From the NCBI RefSeq assembly GCF_000002425.4, contig NC_037270.1, positions 5,623,450 through 5,687,449 of the forward strand: a DNA stretch of 64,000 nt. The letters are read 5' to 3'. A program made the translations under genes and the position numbers. Source of the stretch: Physcomitrium patens. Lineage: Eukaryota; Streptophyta; Bryopsida; Funariales; Funariaceae. The notes below the pieces were generated by a model. That model did no database searches. It worked only from the letters and a program-made list of their open reading frames with translations, and was not told where the DNA came from. Shown here piece by piece: positions 11,611-21,876 of the stretch. Positions within the stretch are counted from its first letter, which is position 1; every line of letters begins with the position of its first letter.

Positions 11611-13030
11611 GCAGATAAGGGGGCAACATTAAGTCTTCGGAATTGCGGCCTCTGCCTACTCTCAGTCTTAGGTTCTTAGATAGAAAGTTTCATTGATGCA
11701 AGTTAGTTCAAGAATAATTGTAAATGTTTCTTGGTAGTCGTTTATCATTACAAACAGCCGTGAAACATTCATGGTATGATCCATTCTTTCATTGAATCTA
11801 CTGATGCAGCGTAAGATGATTTTTGCTGCTCTGGTCCAGTGATTGGATTTCCATTTTTCTATTTGCGTTGTACCAATATCTTGGTCGAGGAAACACTGCC
11901 CTTTCTCTTCATATGGAATTTCTTATGAATTTCTGCATGGTGGCAGGTAATGAATTTAAAAGAGGTGGGGTCTGAATACTCTAAAAATGCACTGTTGACC
12001 TTAATTTATGTATTCCTAGCAACAAAATATTCTGTTCTAATAGTTCAATTAATTCAAAGATGAATTTTTCGAAAGGATGTGCTACACTTTAATAATCTGT
12101 GCAGAATATTCACCCCCCTCCCCCCCCAAAAGAAGGGAAAACTAGAATTCATACTAAAGTATCTTTTATTTGTTGGTCAAATTTCTGAAGAGGAATTAGT
12201 GGCCAAAGCTAAGAGCTGCATGCGGAGGCTTAGGTTTTGCATTTATAAGAGATAGTATATATATTATTTACTTATTTATTTTAAAACCTTGTGTTCATTT
12301 ATAAATTTTGAGTCTAACCCAAGAACTGGATTTTTCGATGTAAAAACCATGTGAATCTTCTAACGTGTAATTCCAAACAAAATTTCACAACACAAGAAGC
12401 ATTGATAGTACTTAAATATAAAAGCTAAACTTAAAACACTTACTCTAAGTAACTTTATGAAGATATATGATTTAAACACTAAATAGTGAATACTAAAAAA
12501 GAAATTAAAGAAGGATTTATCAATTGTTATGCAAAATGCTTGTCTTCCATATAAATAGATACATTGTCATTTTATTTATTTTTATCTGTGATTTTTTTGT
12601 TTATTTTAATTCATGGCCTATTTGTTTTTTGAGAACTGTTGTGTTTTATCATTTATTTTTAAAATTACATTAAATTTTTATTTTAATAAATTGATAAATT
12701 AATTCATTTTAATCATAGAAATTTAAAATCAAGCAACAATCTAATGAAGACTCTAAGAACAAAGATTGTTTTACAAAGGTTTTTTTTGTTTTCCAAGATA
12801 TAGACATAAAATAAGTCATTGCATAATATGAAGGCCTTTTAAAGCATAAGTACGAGTAATTTTATTTGTAACTTTTATATGGTCCTAATGTTGATAGGTG
12901 TAAAAATGTAGATTTGGATTAATTATACATAGAATTTAATGTATATTGCTTCCAAAAAAATTTCCAAACTAAATAATTTAAATATGGTTGATCATGTTTG
13001 TTTGATTTCATTTGCAATTTTTTATTGGTA

Positions 13031-13075
<45 letters not shown>
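13031..13075. repeat. TA dinucleotide microsatellite
   Basis: About 45 bp of alternating AT with a single interruption (ACAT). It is one of many similar tracts in the window. Confidence 0.9.
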
Positions 13076-13079
<4 letters not shown>

Positions 13080-13375
13080 GATGTTTGATAATTTTAAAAA
13101 ACTTAAGTACTTTTGGACTTTTAGAATATTTTATTAATCAACATAAAAATAAGAAGCTATAAAATAATTTATATGAATTAGATGTGCAATAAAAAATATA
13201 TATTTCTAGGTTTTTTATAATATCTTCTCTTTCTTAATACTGCTTCATATCCACCAACTTAATTAAAGAGTTGTAAGTCAAGTTTAAAAAAGAACTCCAC
13301 AACATGATAACCACTGCTATTTAATAATTTTTTTTAGCTACGAAATGTATTAAGTTAAATAGGTACAATTGTAAA

Positions 13376-13407
<32 letters not shown>

Positions 13408-14302
13408 CAAAGATTTTTTTAAAAAAATAGACACAAAGAAATATAGTCATGAAAAATTTATATTTAAATTATTTATGTAGTTACAAAGTGCTTTTTTATA
13501 GCCGGTTGGTATTAGAAATAATTATTTATAGACAATTATTTTGAATAAATTAGAATCCATCTAATTTTTTTTTCTATTGAATTTTTTTATTTATAAAATA
13601 TTAATAAATACAGGTATAAAATATATTATTATTTATGATGAAATAGTAGTTGAATTAAGAAATATTTTTTAAAAATGTTAAATTTAATATTTCTTCTTAA
13701 TAACAGGATGTACATGGTTACTTCTAATTTTTATAAAGTTTAAATTCTTTATATCTTTAGAAAAATATCTCGAAACAACTTTCAAATATACTATAAAAAA
13801 AAGATTGTATAGATTTAAATCCAATAAAAATTCAAGTCACGTTTAAAAGTATATCTAATTTTTTTTTATGTAGAACTTAGCAGCATGAGATATGTTGGAC
13901 TTAATGAAAACTCTTCATAAAAATATTATAGTAATCTTTAAAATATAGTACATCTTCTATTAGTAGCTAATTATAAATATCAAAATATCAAAGTACAGTT
14001 GAAAAAGGTTGTAGAAAGTATGATATGTAACTTTCTTTGTTAAAACTTGCTTTACTAAATTATCTCACCATAGATTAAAATCCTGACAAAAATCTCATAT
14101 ATGGTTTAAATATTTAATTTTATTACTTATATATTCTACTATGATATTTGAAATAAAAAAGAATCAAAAAAAGTTCTTAATTCTAAAAAAAAATTATAAA
14201 TAATAATTTTATTGAAAAAAATCTTTAATGCCAAATAATATGCTATTAGACTAAATTATTATAATACTTTAATTAACACTAAAAAAAGACAAAATATATA
14301 CA

Positions 14303-14336
<34 letters not shown>

Positions 14337-15423
14337 TTAAATCTACTGGTCTGATTATCAAGTTATAATATATCAATATGTCCAAAATTTCATATTATTG
14401 GATATAATAATTATGATATTTTTATTAAATTTTTATATAATAATTAATATTAATCATTATAAATTTTTAATTTATAAATGATTATATATTATAGATCTAT
14501 AATATAGATCTTATTCATTGTCTATAATAAAATATTAATTTTCAATAAGTTTTAAAAATATAATATAAAAATAGTAATACTATTATTTTATAATTATTTA
14601 TTATAAGATAAAATAAAATTTATTATTTGTTATATACTACAATTATTGAAGATTTATTTTTTTTATTACATCAATAAAATAAATTATATTTTTATATTTT
14701 TAGGTTTTTTTAAAAAAAGATATTTTTATATTGGACCTAAAATAAATGTTACAAATAAAAACATACCAAAGAAATGGTACTATAACACCAACTATAAATA
14801 TTACAAATTTGATTATAAAAAGAGAATTGAATATTTTAATTAAAATAGAAAATGAATTTTGTTTAACTTTTAAATTTTAAACATAAACTATTTAAAATAA
14901 TAAAAATTATGCTTTAATATAATAGTTATTGAGAATTCTCATTATATATATATATATATATAGATGTAAATTTAATAAAAAATTAGCAAAAAAAAATAAT
15001 TTTATAAATTTTTTTAGGATTTGTAATATTTCTAGATATTTGTTTAGGCATTTAAATTGTAAAATCTTACAAGTATTTATGTCAAATTTATTTCTAATAA
15101 TAATTTTTAAATCTGATTTTATAATTTTAAATTATAACATTTATTCATTAGATATAAAAAGATCAATTATAATAATTTCAATTATACCTATGATTAAAGT
15201 ATTAAAAGAGCATATGTTTTGAAAAACACTTTATTAAAAAAAAATTACAATCTTAAAACTTGAAGTACATTAAAATATAAGGTAGTATTAAATGAATAAA
15301 TATGCAAAAAATTATGGATTATAAAATCTTTTAAGTTTACATTTAGCTATGAAAGTTGAAATTAAAATATAATTTTAAAATTTTAATTCTCTTTAAATAA
15401 TTAGAAAAAAAACAAAATAAAAT

Positions 15424-15428
<5 letters not shown>

Positions 15429-15463
<35 letters not shown>
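15429..15463. repeat. TA dinucleotide microsatellite
   Basis: About 35 bp of uninterrupted alternating TA. Confidence 0.9.
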
Positions 15464-15465
<2 letters not shown>

Positions 15466-15953
15466 ATTAGATAGATTATATTATTTTGGAAGAATTACGA
15501 ATAACTTTTAAATGATAATTGAATCTATAAGTATTATTGGATTTAATATATGATTATAATTATTTTGTTAAAGACTTATATGGACCTAAAAAGCTACAAT
15601 TTAAGCATCTTGTGACTTGGAATATTGTTGTGTATGCCTTGTGATCTTGATATAGTCTCATCTTTGCCTACTTCTTAGCTTGTAGGCATAAAGGTATAAC
15701 TAAGGCTATCCTTAGTCTTGTTGTAGCTTTTCTTATATTCCGCTCTTAGCTTGTCTTAGTTGAAGGCTCCTTATTTTTTTTCAAAATAAAAATATTTGAA
15801 AAATAAACCTCTATTTTAAAATTTTATATTTTACTTTTAATTTACTTTATATTATTTTTTATTATCAAAATTATCATTTTTTAAAAAATATTTGTTTATG
15901 GACAATACAAATTTTAATATCAAAGTGTATTTAAAAAAGTAAATAAAATCAAC

Positions 15954-15956
<3 letters not shown>

Positions 15957-15991
<35 letters not shown>
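15957..15991. repeat. TA dinucleotide microsatellite
   Basis: About 35 bp of uninterrupted alternating TA. Confidence 0.9.
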
Positions 15992-15999
<8 letters not shown>

Positions 16000-16691
16000 T
16001 ATACTCAAAGTTCTACATATAATTATTCATATTTTAGCTAAGTTTTATATGAGTGTTTATGTAGTATAAAATGTAATAAGAAACAGAAAATACAAATAGG
16101 TTTAAAAAAGAAAAGTAATTCTATGCAAGTTAATCTTAATCTACACATTCTTGTAAGAACTGAGACAAATAATAAGTATATATATATATATATATAAAAA
16201 CATAAACTATCTTGTGTAATGTAATGATATTTACTGCTTGTTGTAAAGGGATTAGAAGATGACCATTGTCCACCTCATCTTAATTTCATCAGGAATCACT
16301 TCCCAGCATTACTGAGACCACGTACTTAATGCCTTGAGGCAACTTAAACCTTAGTACATCAAATAAACTTCATTATATTTTCTGTATCAATGAGATCAAA
16401 CACGACAAATAAATGCAGACAGAGCCTCTCCCATACGACCCTTCTTGTTTATAACAGCTATCGGTGAACCTTCATCAGTTTGTACATTAAAGCTGCTTTC
16501 TTTTTCTCCCTCTCTGCTTCTGTCGCGACTTTTTGACTTTCTGTTCTTTCTTCTTCTTCTTCTTTTATTCCTCCTTTCTTCTATGTTTATCTAAACTTAA
16601 GTACATGATTGTATGTAGATATATTTAAATGTGGAATGAACTTGAAAGGGCCAATTGCTATCTGTTGACTAAATGCAGACAGTGGGTTCAT

Positions 16692-16920
16692 GCAAACTGG
16701 GGTTTGCTGTCTAAAACTTTGTAGCTGGACCCGGGGGGGGAGGGGGAGGGCACCGCATGCAACATCTAGTAAAACCAATGTATATATATATATATACAGA
16801 TAAGTAAGTAAGAGTACTGTCATGCAAACTGGGGAATGCTGTCTAAGACTTTGTAGCTGGATCCAAGCGGGGGACACCGCATGCAACCTTCAGTAAAATC
16901 TAAATATTTATATATATATA
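16692..16920. repeat. Imperfect tandem duplication (two units of about 100 bp)
   Basis: Unit 1 (about 16690-16790) and unit 2 (about 16823-16920) share TCATGCAAACTGGGG, TGCTGTCTAA, ACTTTGTAGCTGGA and ACACCGCATGCAAC-type blocks in the same order. Each is followed by a TA run (16781-16796 and 16910-16933). A G-rich run (16729-16748) differs between units. This looks like a local segmental duplication with microsatellite growth at each unit's end. Confidence 0.7.
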
Positions 16921-17114
16921 TATATATATATATCTAAGAAAGAAAGAGTACGGAGGAGCAGGGGGGGGGGGGGATATAGAAATGATACCATGTACGAGGA
17001 CCGGCAGCATCCCTGCCAACTTCTGGAGGTCCAAGATCACGTTGTCACAGGGCGCGCACAATCTCTGGGCGGATGGATCGCAAAAGTGGAGGATCGACAT
17101 ATCCAAGGCCGAGA

Positions 17115-17231
17115 ATGGCAGAAGGGAACGACAAGCCTACCTACCTTCTCCGAGTTGTGCGTACATTCAGTGATAGTAAGGAGCCGGCTTTGATCACAGC
17201 ATATCCTGAATTTTGGGATCCACACGAGTAA
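17115..17231 (+). CDS. Possible small ORF, 38 aa
   Basis: The frame begins MAEGNDKPTYLLRVVRTF and ends EFWDPHE before a TAA. The ATG has a favourable context (A at -3, G at +4), and the frame stays open upstream to another ATG about 30 bases earlier. Composition is protein-like, unlike most short frames here. It could be a microprotein, a first exon (a GTAAGG donor-like site lies inside it) or chance. I do not recognise it, and no partner exon could be placed with confidence. Confidence 0.25.
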   Translation: MAEGNDKPTYLLRVVRTFSDSKEPALITAYPEFWDPHE

Positions 17232-17239
17232 TTATTCCC

Positions 17240-18060
17240 TCTCTCATGCATCACAACTTGGACTTGCCCAGCTTTTACCTCTCTCCATGTTCCACCGTCG
17301 GAGATCCTCGGTGCTGCTACCCCCGTTCGGCCAAACCCAACCCAACCCTAGGTGTCTGCCGGACCTCCGCTTCCCCTCCTGCTTCACCCCCTGCACCGCT
17401 TAAATTTGCACCTCGTAGTATTTATCTATGCCCCATTTCAGATGACTTGCATGACACCCATCTGGATTCGTCTCCAGGCGCCTTGTCGTATCTATTCGCT
17501 ATCAGTCTTTCTTTCAGTCTGTCTTTCTGCCAAGCACACCGTGCTGGTGGTGGTGCTATCAGTCGAAGCAGTCGCCGAAGGGTCCTTGTATCCAGCCCTC
17601 ACCGGAGACAGTTCGCTTCGGGGTGGGGAGAACTGTTGAGACCGTCGATGTTGCATGCAGCAGCACTGGCGAAGGTGCTTCTGATACTGGGTATTCCAGC
17701 CTCGCCGCTCGGTGCACTGCAGGTACGTGGTTACATGACACTACTGTGTGGGTAGTCTGGGCACAAGTAGATCGACATGCCAGATTTGGCCCGTATGCGT
17801 GTATGTGCGGTTATGTTCCCGTTTCGATTGCGGATACCTTGATTGTGGAGCTCCGTTTCGGTCCAATAGTGGCTGCGACGGAAGGTGGTCCCGCTGCCGA
17901 ATCACACGTCCGGGTTGCTTATCGGGGCAGGGCCCCGATACGGTATCCGAACGTTTGTCCCGGGAACTGGTCGACCTTCCGCCCGGCGTCTCTTGGACTG
18001 AAGGGAGCTCCACTCTTGGCGTCTCTGGCATCGCACTGTCAGTTGTGGTCTTAAGTTGAC
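17240..18060. other. Higher-GC island, coding status unclear
   Basis: Overlapping frames are open on both strands (for example 17213-17755 and 17623-18054 on plus, 17741-18031 on minus), as expected in GC-richer DNA. A donor-like site, CTGCAG|gtacgtgg, lies near 17720. Nothing resembles a known domain. It may be a gene leader or promoter, or a decayed gene. Confidence 0.35.
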
Positions 18061-18239
18061 TCCACCAGTTGGGTTAGGGTTCTTGCAAATATAACCATCC
18101 CCGTCATCCTTGTGTTCCTGCTTCTTAATGTCGATGCTGTTGACCAAGCCTTTGTATTAACATGTTTCAAGTTCCGGATGTCGATGCCCAAGCGTCGGAC
18201 TGACAGTACTAGGATTTCTAAGGTATGTTCATGTAGTTT

Positions 18240-18523
18240 CCATGATTCTTGATGTTGGAGCAGTTGCAGTATTGCTTGGAGGGACTCTTCAGGAGTTCTG
18301 AAATGCGAATTGGTGGTGGAGTTGGTCACTTCGAAATGTTCACCGTCGGAAGCTGGTTCAGAAGCTTTAGAGCTTTGTGAAACATTGCTGGCGGCATGTG
18401 ATCGTGGATCGCCTTCCATCATCCACCTGTTCGAGTGAGAGTGTAGATCTTCAGAACTTTTCCCATGTATTATGGAAATATTTGTAACACAAGGTCCTTC
18501 AGACTCAGGTTCATCTCGCTCGG
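18240..18523 (-). CDS. Candidate internal exon, unknown protein
   Basis: Read on the minus strand, a pyrimidine-rich acceptor ending TTTCTAG precedes a frame that begins KPERDEPESEGP and runs through a Ser/Glu-rich segment to a helical-looking stretch (ESLQAILQLLQHQESWKLHE). The frame stays open to 18051. Its acidic, Ser-rich then amphipathic make-up is protein-like. No family is recognised, and I could not place the flanking exons. It may belong to a decayed gene spanning 18.0-19.3 kb. Confidence 0.3.
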
Positions 18524-18563
18524 GTTTTCTAGAAAGATGATTTATCAATCGTCTGTGGCTCAA

Positions 18564-19620
18564 CTTGGAATTGTTTGGGACTCGGTGTCACAGTTATCAG
18601 AGGTGTCTTAAGGCAGTGAATAATGCCAAACCTTGAAGTTCGGAAAAAAAGTAGACACAACTGTGTTGTAAGAATAGTGCCATTTAACCCTTTCATGGAT
18701 AGGAAATAAAAGTCACGAACTGTGAGGATTGTGGACCTCCTCGATTGGCATGTGCTGTGCTTCCGCATTAGTAACTAAATATTTAAAAGTATGAACATGA
18801 AGATGAGCACTCGGAACTGTGCGTTTGCAGTCTGCATATGGACTTGGACTTTTATGTATCAGTGATGCGAATCTCCTTTCAATCATACACTGTTGTTGAG
18901 ATTTGTATGTTCTGAAGTATGTTTTCACCAGAATGCTGTAGCGAGCATTTCTCACATCAACGAGCTATTTTCTTCACACTGGATACATAAAGAATTTTCT
19001 TCCGCAGCTTTCTAGATTACTAAAAGTGAACGTTCCTTTCACCGTAATGCTTCATCAGTTCTACGTCAGGTCATACTTACAGATCACTATTCAACCTGCA
19101 GCGCAAATTTAACAAGACTTTGCGCGAATTCCAAGGTTCACTGCTTCACGTACCAGATGACTTCATTCATAGATTTTGCAGTACACTTCAGACCTCCAGA
19201 TGTTCATGACCTCCTGAATCAACCACCACATGATCTTCTGGAAACGTCGAAGCCATCGTGTGTGAGCTGGAGATTCGTGCTCAGTTTTGACAAATTCTGA
19301 AGTGTGTTCTGAATTGTGCGATACAATCGCGTGCAATATCAGTACACGCTTTCACAAACCTAATAGTTGGCCTTATTAATTGTGACGTACGTCCCCTTCG
19401 AATAAATTTTAGGAGAAATTCCGAATGTGGCGATTCGACCAACAAAGTACATCTGCATCAACATGACAGAAATCAGAGCTTCACAAACCTTGATCTCCTA
19501 TTAATCATATTCACACTGTTCTGGAACATTAACTACATACAGCTGTTGCCGTCCCACTTTTGTCCAGATTTCTCTAGAACTCTTCCCAGTTTCTCACTCT
19601 AGGTTCCGATTAAGGGGTGA
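18564..19620. other. Higher-GC island flank, unassigned
   Basis: Mixed-composition DNA with short open frames only (for example 18713-18955 on minus). On the minus strand near 19250 a short frame starts MASTFPEDHVVVDSGG and could be a first exon, with no confirmed continuation. No known domain is visible. Confidence 0.3.
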
Positions 19621-21200
19621 TTTATTCTTTCTTCTTCCTTCTCATTGTTGGTAATTTTTGGACGAGTTCAAAACACTTTCACAAACTTCAAAACCTTACA
19701 TTGTCCTCTACCCAAGCTCACGTTGATTATGTACAACTATTGGATTTTGAAGATCTGATAATAGAGATCATAATTAACATGTTAGCATTGCCAATTGAAT
19801 GTCATGTTATTATATATATATATATATATATAAATATATATATCTATATCACTCTTGTTTAGGACGTGTATTGAATGTTACTTAGGTTTTTGGCTTCTAA
19901 TAGTTGGTAAAGTTACATGAGGTAAGCCAAAATAAATAAAAACAGTAATAATAATATACCATAAAAAATCAAGTGTGTTGGAGATGGGATCCTTAGATCT
20001 AAAGCTAAGAGTGGAACAATTTATGTAAATGCACTTGGAGCAGGATTCTTCTGAGTTTTTGGATGGTCATGACTACTTCAAAAATGACAATTTTTTATTT
20101 ATAAATTCTACCTCTACAATAATTTTTAACCACCTCATGATAGAATGTTTTTAAGAAAATCTTTTAATAAATAAATGTTTTCTAAAAAATTAGAACTGAT
20201 AAATAGTAAAGTGGGATGAATTTAATTTGTTAAATTAAATGCTTTTTGATACATATTAAAGAAATAATTCAGTATTTATGTTTACACAAAAAGTGAGATA
20301 TACAATGGTTGTATTAAAATATATGGTCCTTAGAAATAAAGTAAATAAAAATTAAAATTAAAAGCATAAAATTTTATTAATAGTATTTTTTGTTGAACTT
20401 ATTCATAACAAATTCTTTGATAAAGAATGGTTTTAAAAGAGAAAGAAGAAAAAAAAATGAAAAAAATGAAAAAAATCTTATCTACTTAAAAAGTTACTAT
20501 ACAAGCTTACAAATACAATTGATTTAGAAATTCATGAATTTATTTTTAATGGTTCTTATTAGTTTTTTGGAATTACAGTCTCTAAACCTTATATGTTTTT
20601 TGCTATGTCTTTTCTACATATGTATGAAAAGATCTAAAGTGTATTTATTTAAATAATTTATTTTTCTGTCTTATACTTTTGATTTAATAAAGATTTATTT
20701 AAAATGAAATTCACAACATATTAGAATACCAAAAGAATAATTATAAAAAATATTCTTAAAAATATTCATAATAAATTAACTTTATTTTAAAAGATTGTGT
20801 AAAAATAATTTCTTAATAATTTTTTGAGAAAAGATGTAGAAGTAATGCAAAATCTATCTTTAAATTCATGAATATATAAATTTGATTTTGTATACATTAT
20901 TCTTTGCAATTCAAATTATATTTTAGAATTTATGTTTTATGTTTTATATTTTATTTTGTAATACTTTGACATAATTAGTTTTTCCTATTATTCATCAATT
21001 TTTTTTCAAAGAGCTTTTAATTGCATAAAATTTTATTATAATAAAAATTTAAAATTGTAAAATTTAACAACTATATAAATTTCCAACATAATTTGGATTA
21101 AAAATTACAAAAAATATCATATATATCCCTTAGATTTGAAATAATAGCAAATATATCCTCGTTGGTGATAAGGTATTACCAACATTCCTTGTTTAGTTGT
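19621..21200. other. AT-rich intergenic DNA
   Basis: No gene is seen. It has a TA run at 19810-19833 and otherwise low-complexity A/T with A-rich tracts (20440-20480). Confidence 0.6.
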
Positions 21201-21217
21201 TATTTGGGACATAGACT

Positions 21218-21650
21218 ATGGATTGCATAGATTTTGCTACATCTTTTTCAACTCAAAATACAAAGGAGGCTTGCTTTTGGAGCATTTTGTCAACCTTCCA
21301 AGCTCGCCTAGGTAGTAGAAGAAGTTTGTCCCTTTTAGAAGCTAGTTTGAGTGTATTTAGTTCTACAGACTTGCTTCCTCGCAATATCATGGCTCTAGTA
21401 CTCTATGCAAAAGAAATGGCCCAAATTCACCATGCAATTATTGGTGAATCTTGCTTGTGTTGTGTTTATGAATCAACAATTTTCACAATATTTTGAAGGA
21501 GCTTTGGGTGCAACATGGTCAATTGATTAGTCCAATGTGTAGGAGCATGTTGAGGAGTTTATTTTGTTAAGTGAAGAAGATTGGAGTGAAGGCAAGGAGA
21601 ACAAAGAGGGTTTGGAATGGTGGAATGCAATTGAGAATAATTATGTGGTA
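21218..21650 (+). other. Weak coding-like patch, unknown
   Basis: A 92-residue frame (21218-21496) with ordinary composition is followed, after a stop, by another protein-like stretch that reads SEEDWSEGKENKEGLEWWN around 21565-21625. It could be a decayed transposon or gene fragment downstream of the aldolase gene. No family is recognised. Confidence 0.25.
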
Positions 21651-21876
21651 AGTGTAGTGAAGAGCCAGGCCAACACCTCACAATCCAGCAACAACAAACA
21701 AATAAACAAACCAGAAAAAAACACTTGCATGGCTTCATAAACTGATTGCAACAATTGCGATCCTACACACAACACTGTGGGTCCCCAACACGGGCTGCAT
21801 TTGCATCACACCCTGAAATGCTCCAAACCATGCTCCCCACTCCCTAATTGCAAACTCTCTCACATCCATGTGCACT

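Larger units (their letters stand above)
11611..16230. other. AT-rich gene desert with TA microsatellites
   Basis: No gene is seen. The first 600 bp keep moderate GC and may be the pseudogene's 3' flank. From 12.24 kb the DNA is mostly A/T, with TA runs at 13031-13075, 13391-13407, 14308-14333, 14943-14961, 15429-15463, 15957-15991 and 16178-16195. A slightly richer patch at 15580-15770 (with TAGCTTGT and CTTAGTCTTG words) may be an old element but has no readable motif. The open frames at 14646-14843 and 14929-15222 are Ile/Lys/Asn/Phe strings typical of chance frames. Confidence 0.6.

Noticed and set aside
14646-15222. ORFs of 65 and 97 residues in the AT desert
   Set aside because: Composition is almost only Ile, Lys, Asn, Tyr and Phe, as random AT-rich sequence gives; they overlap microsatellites.
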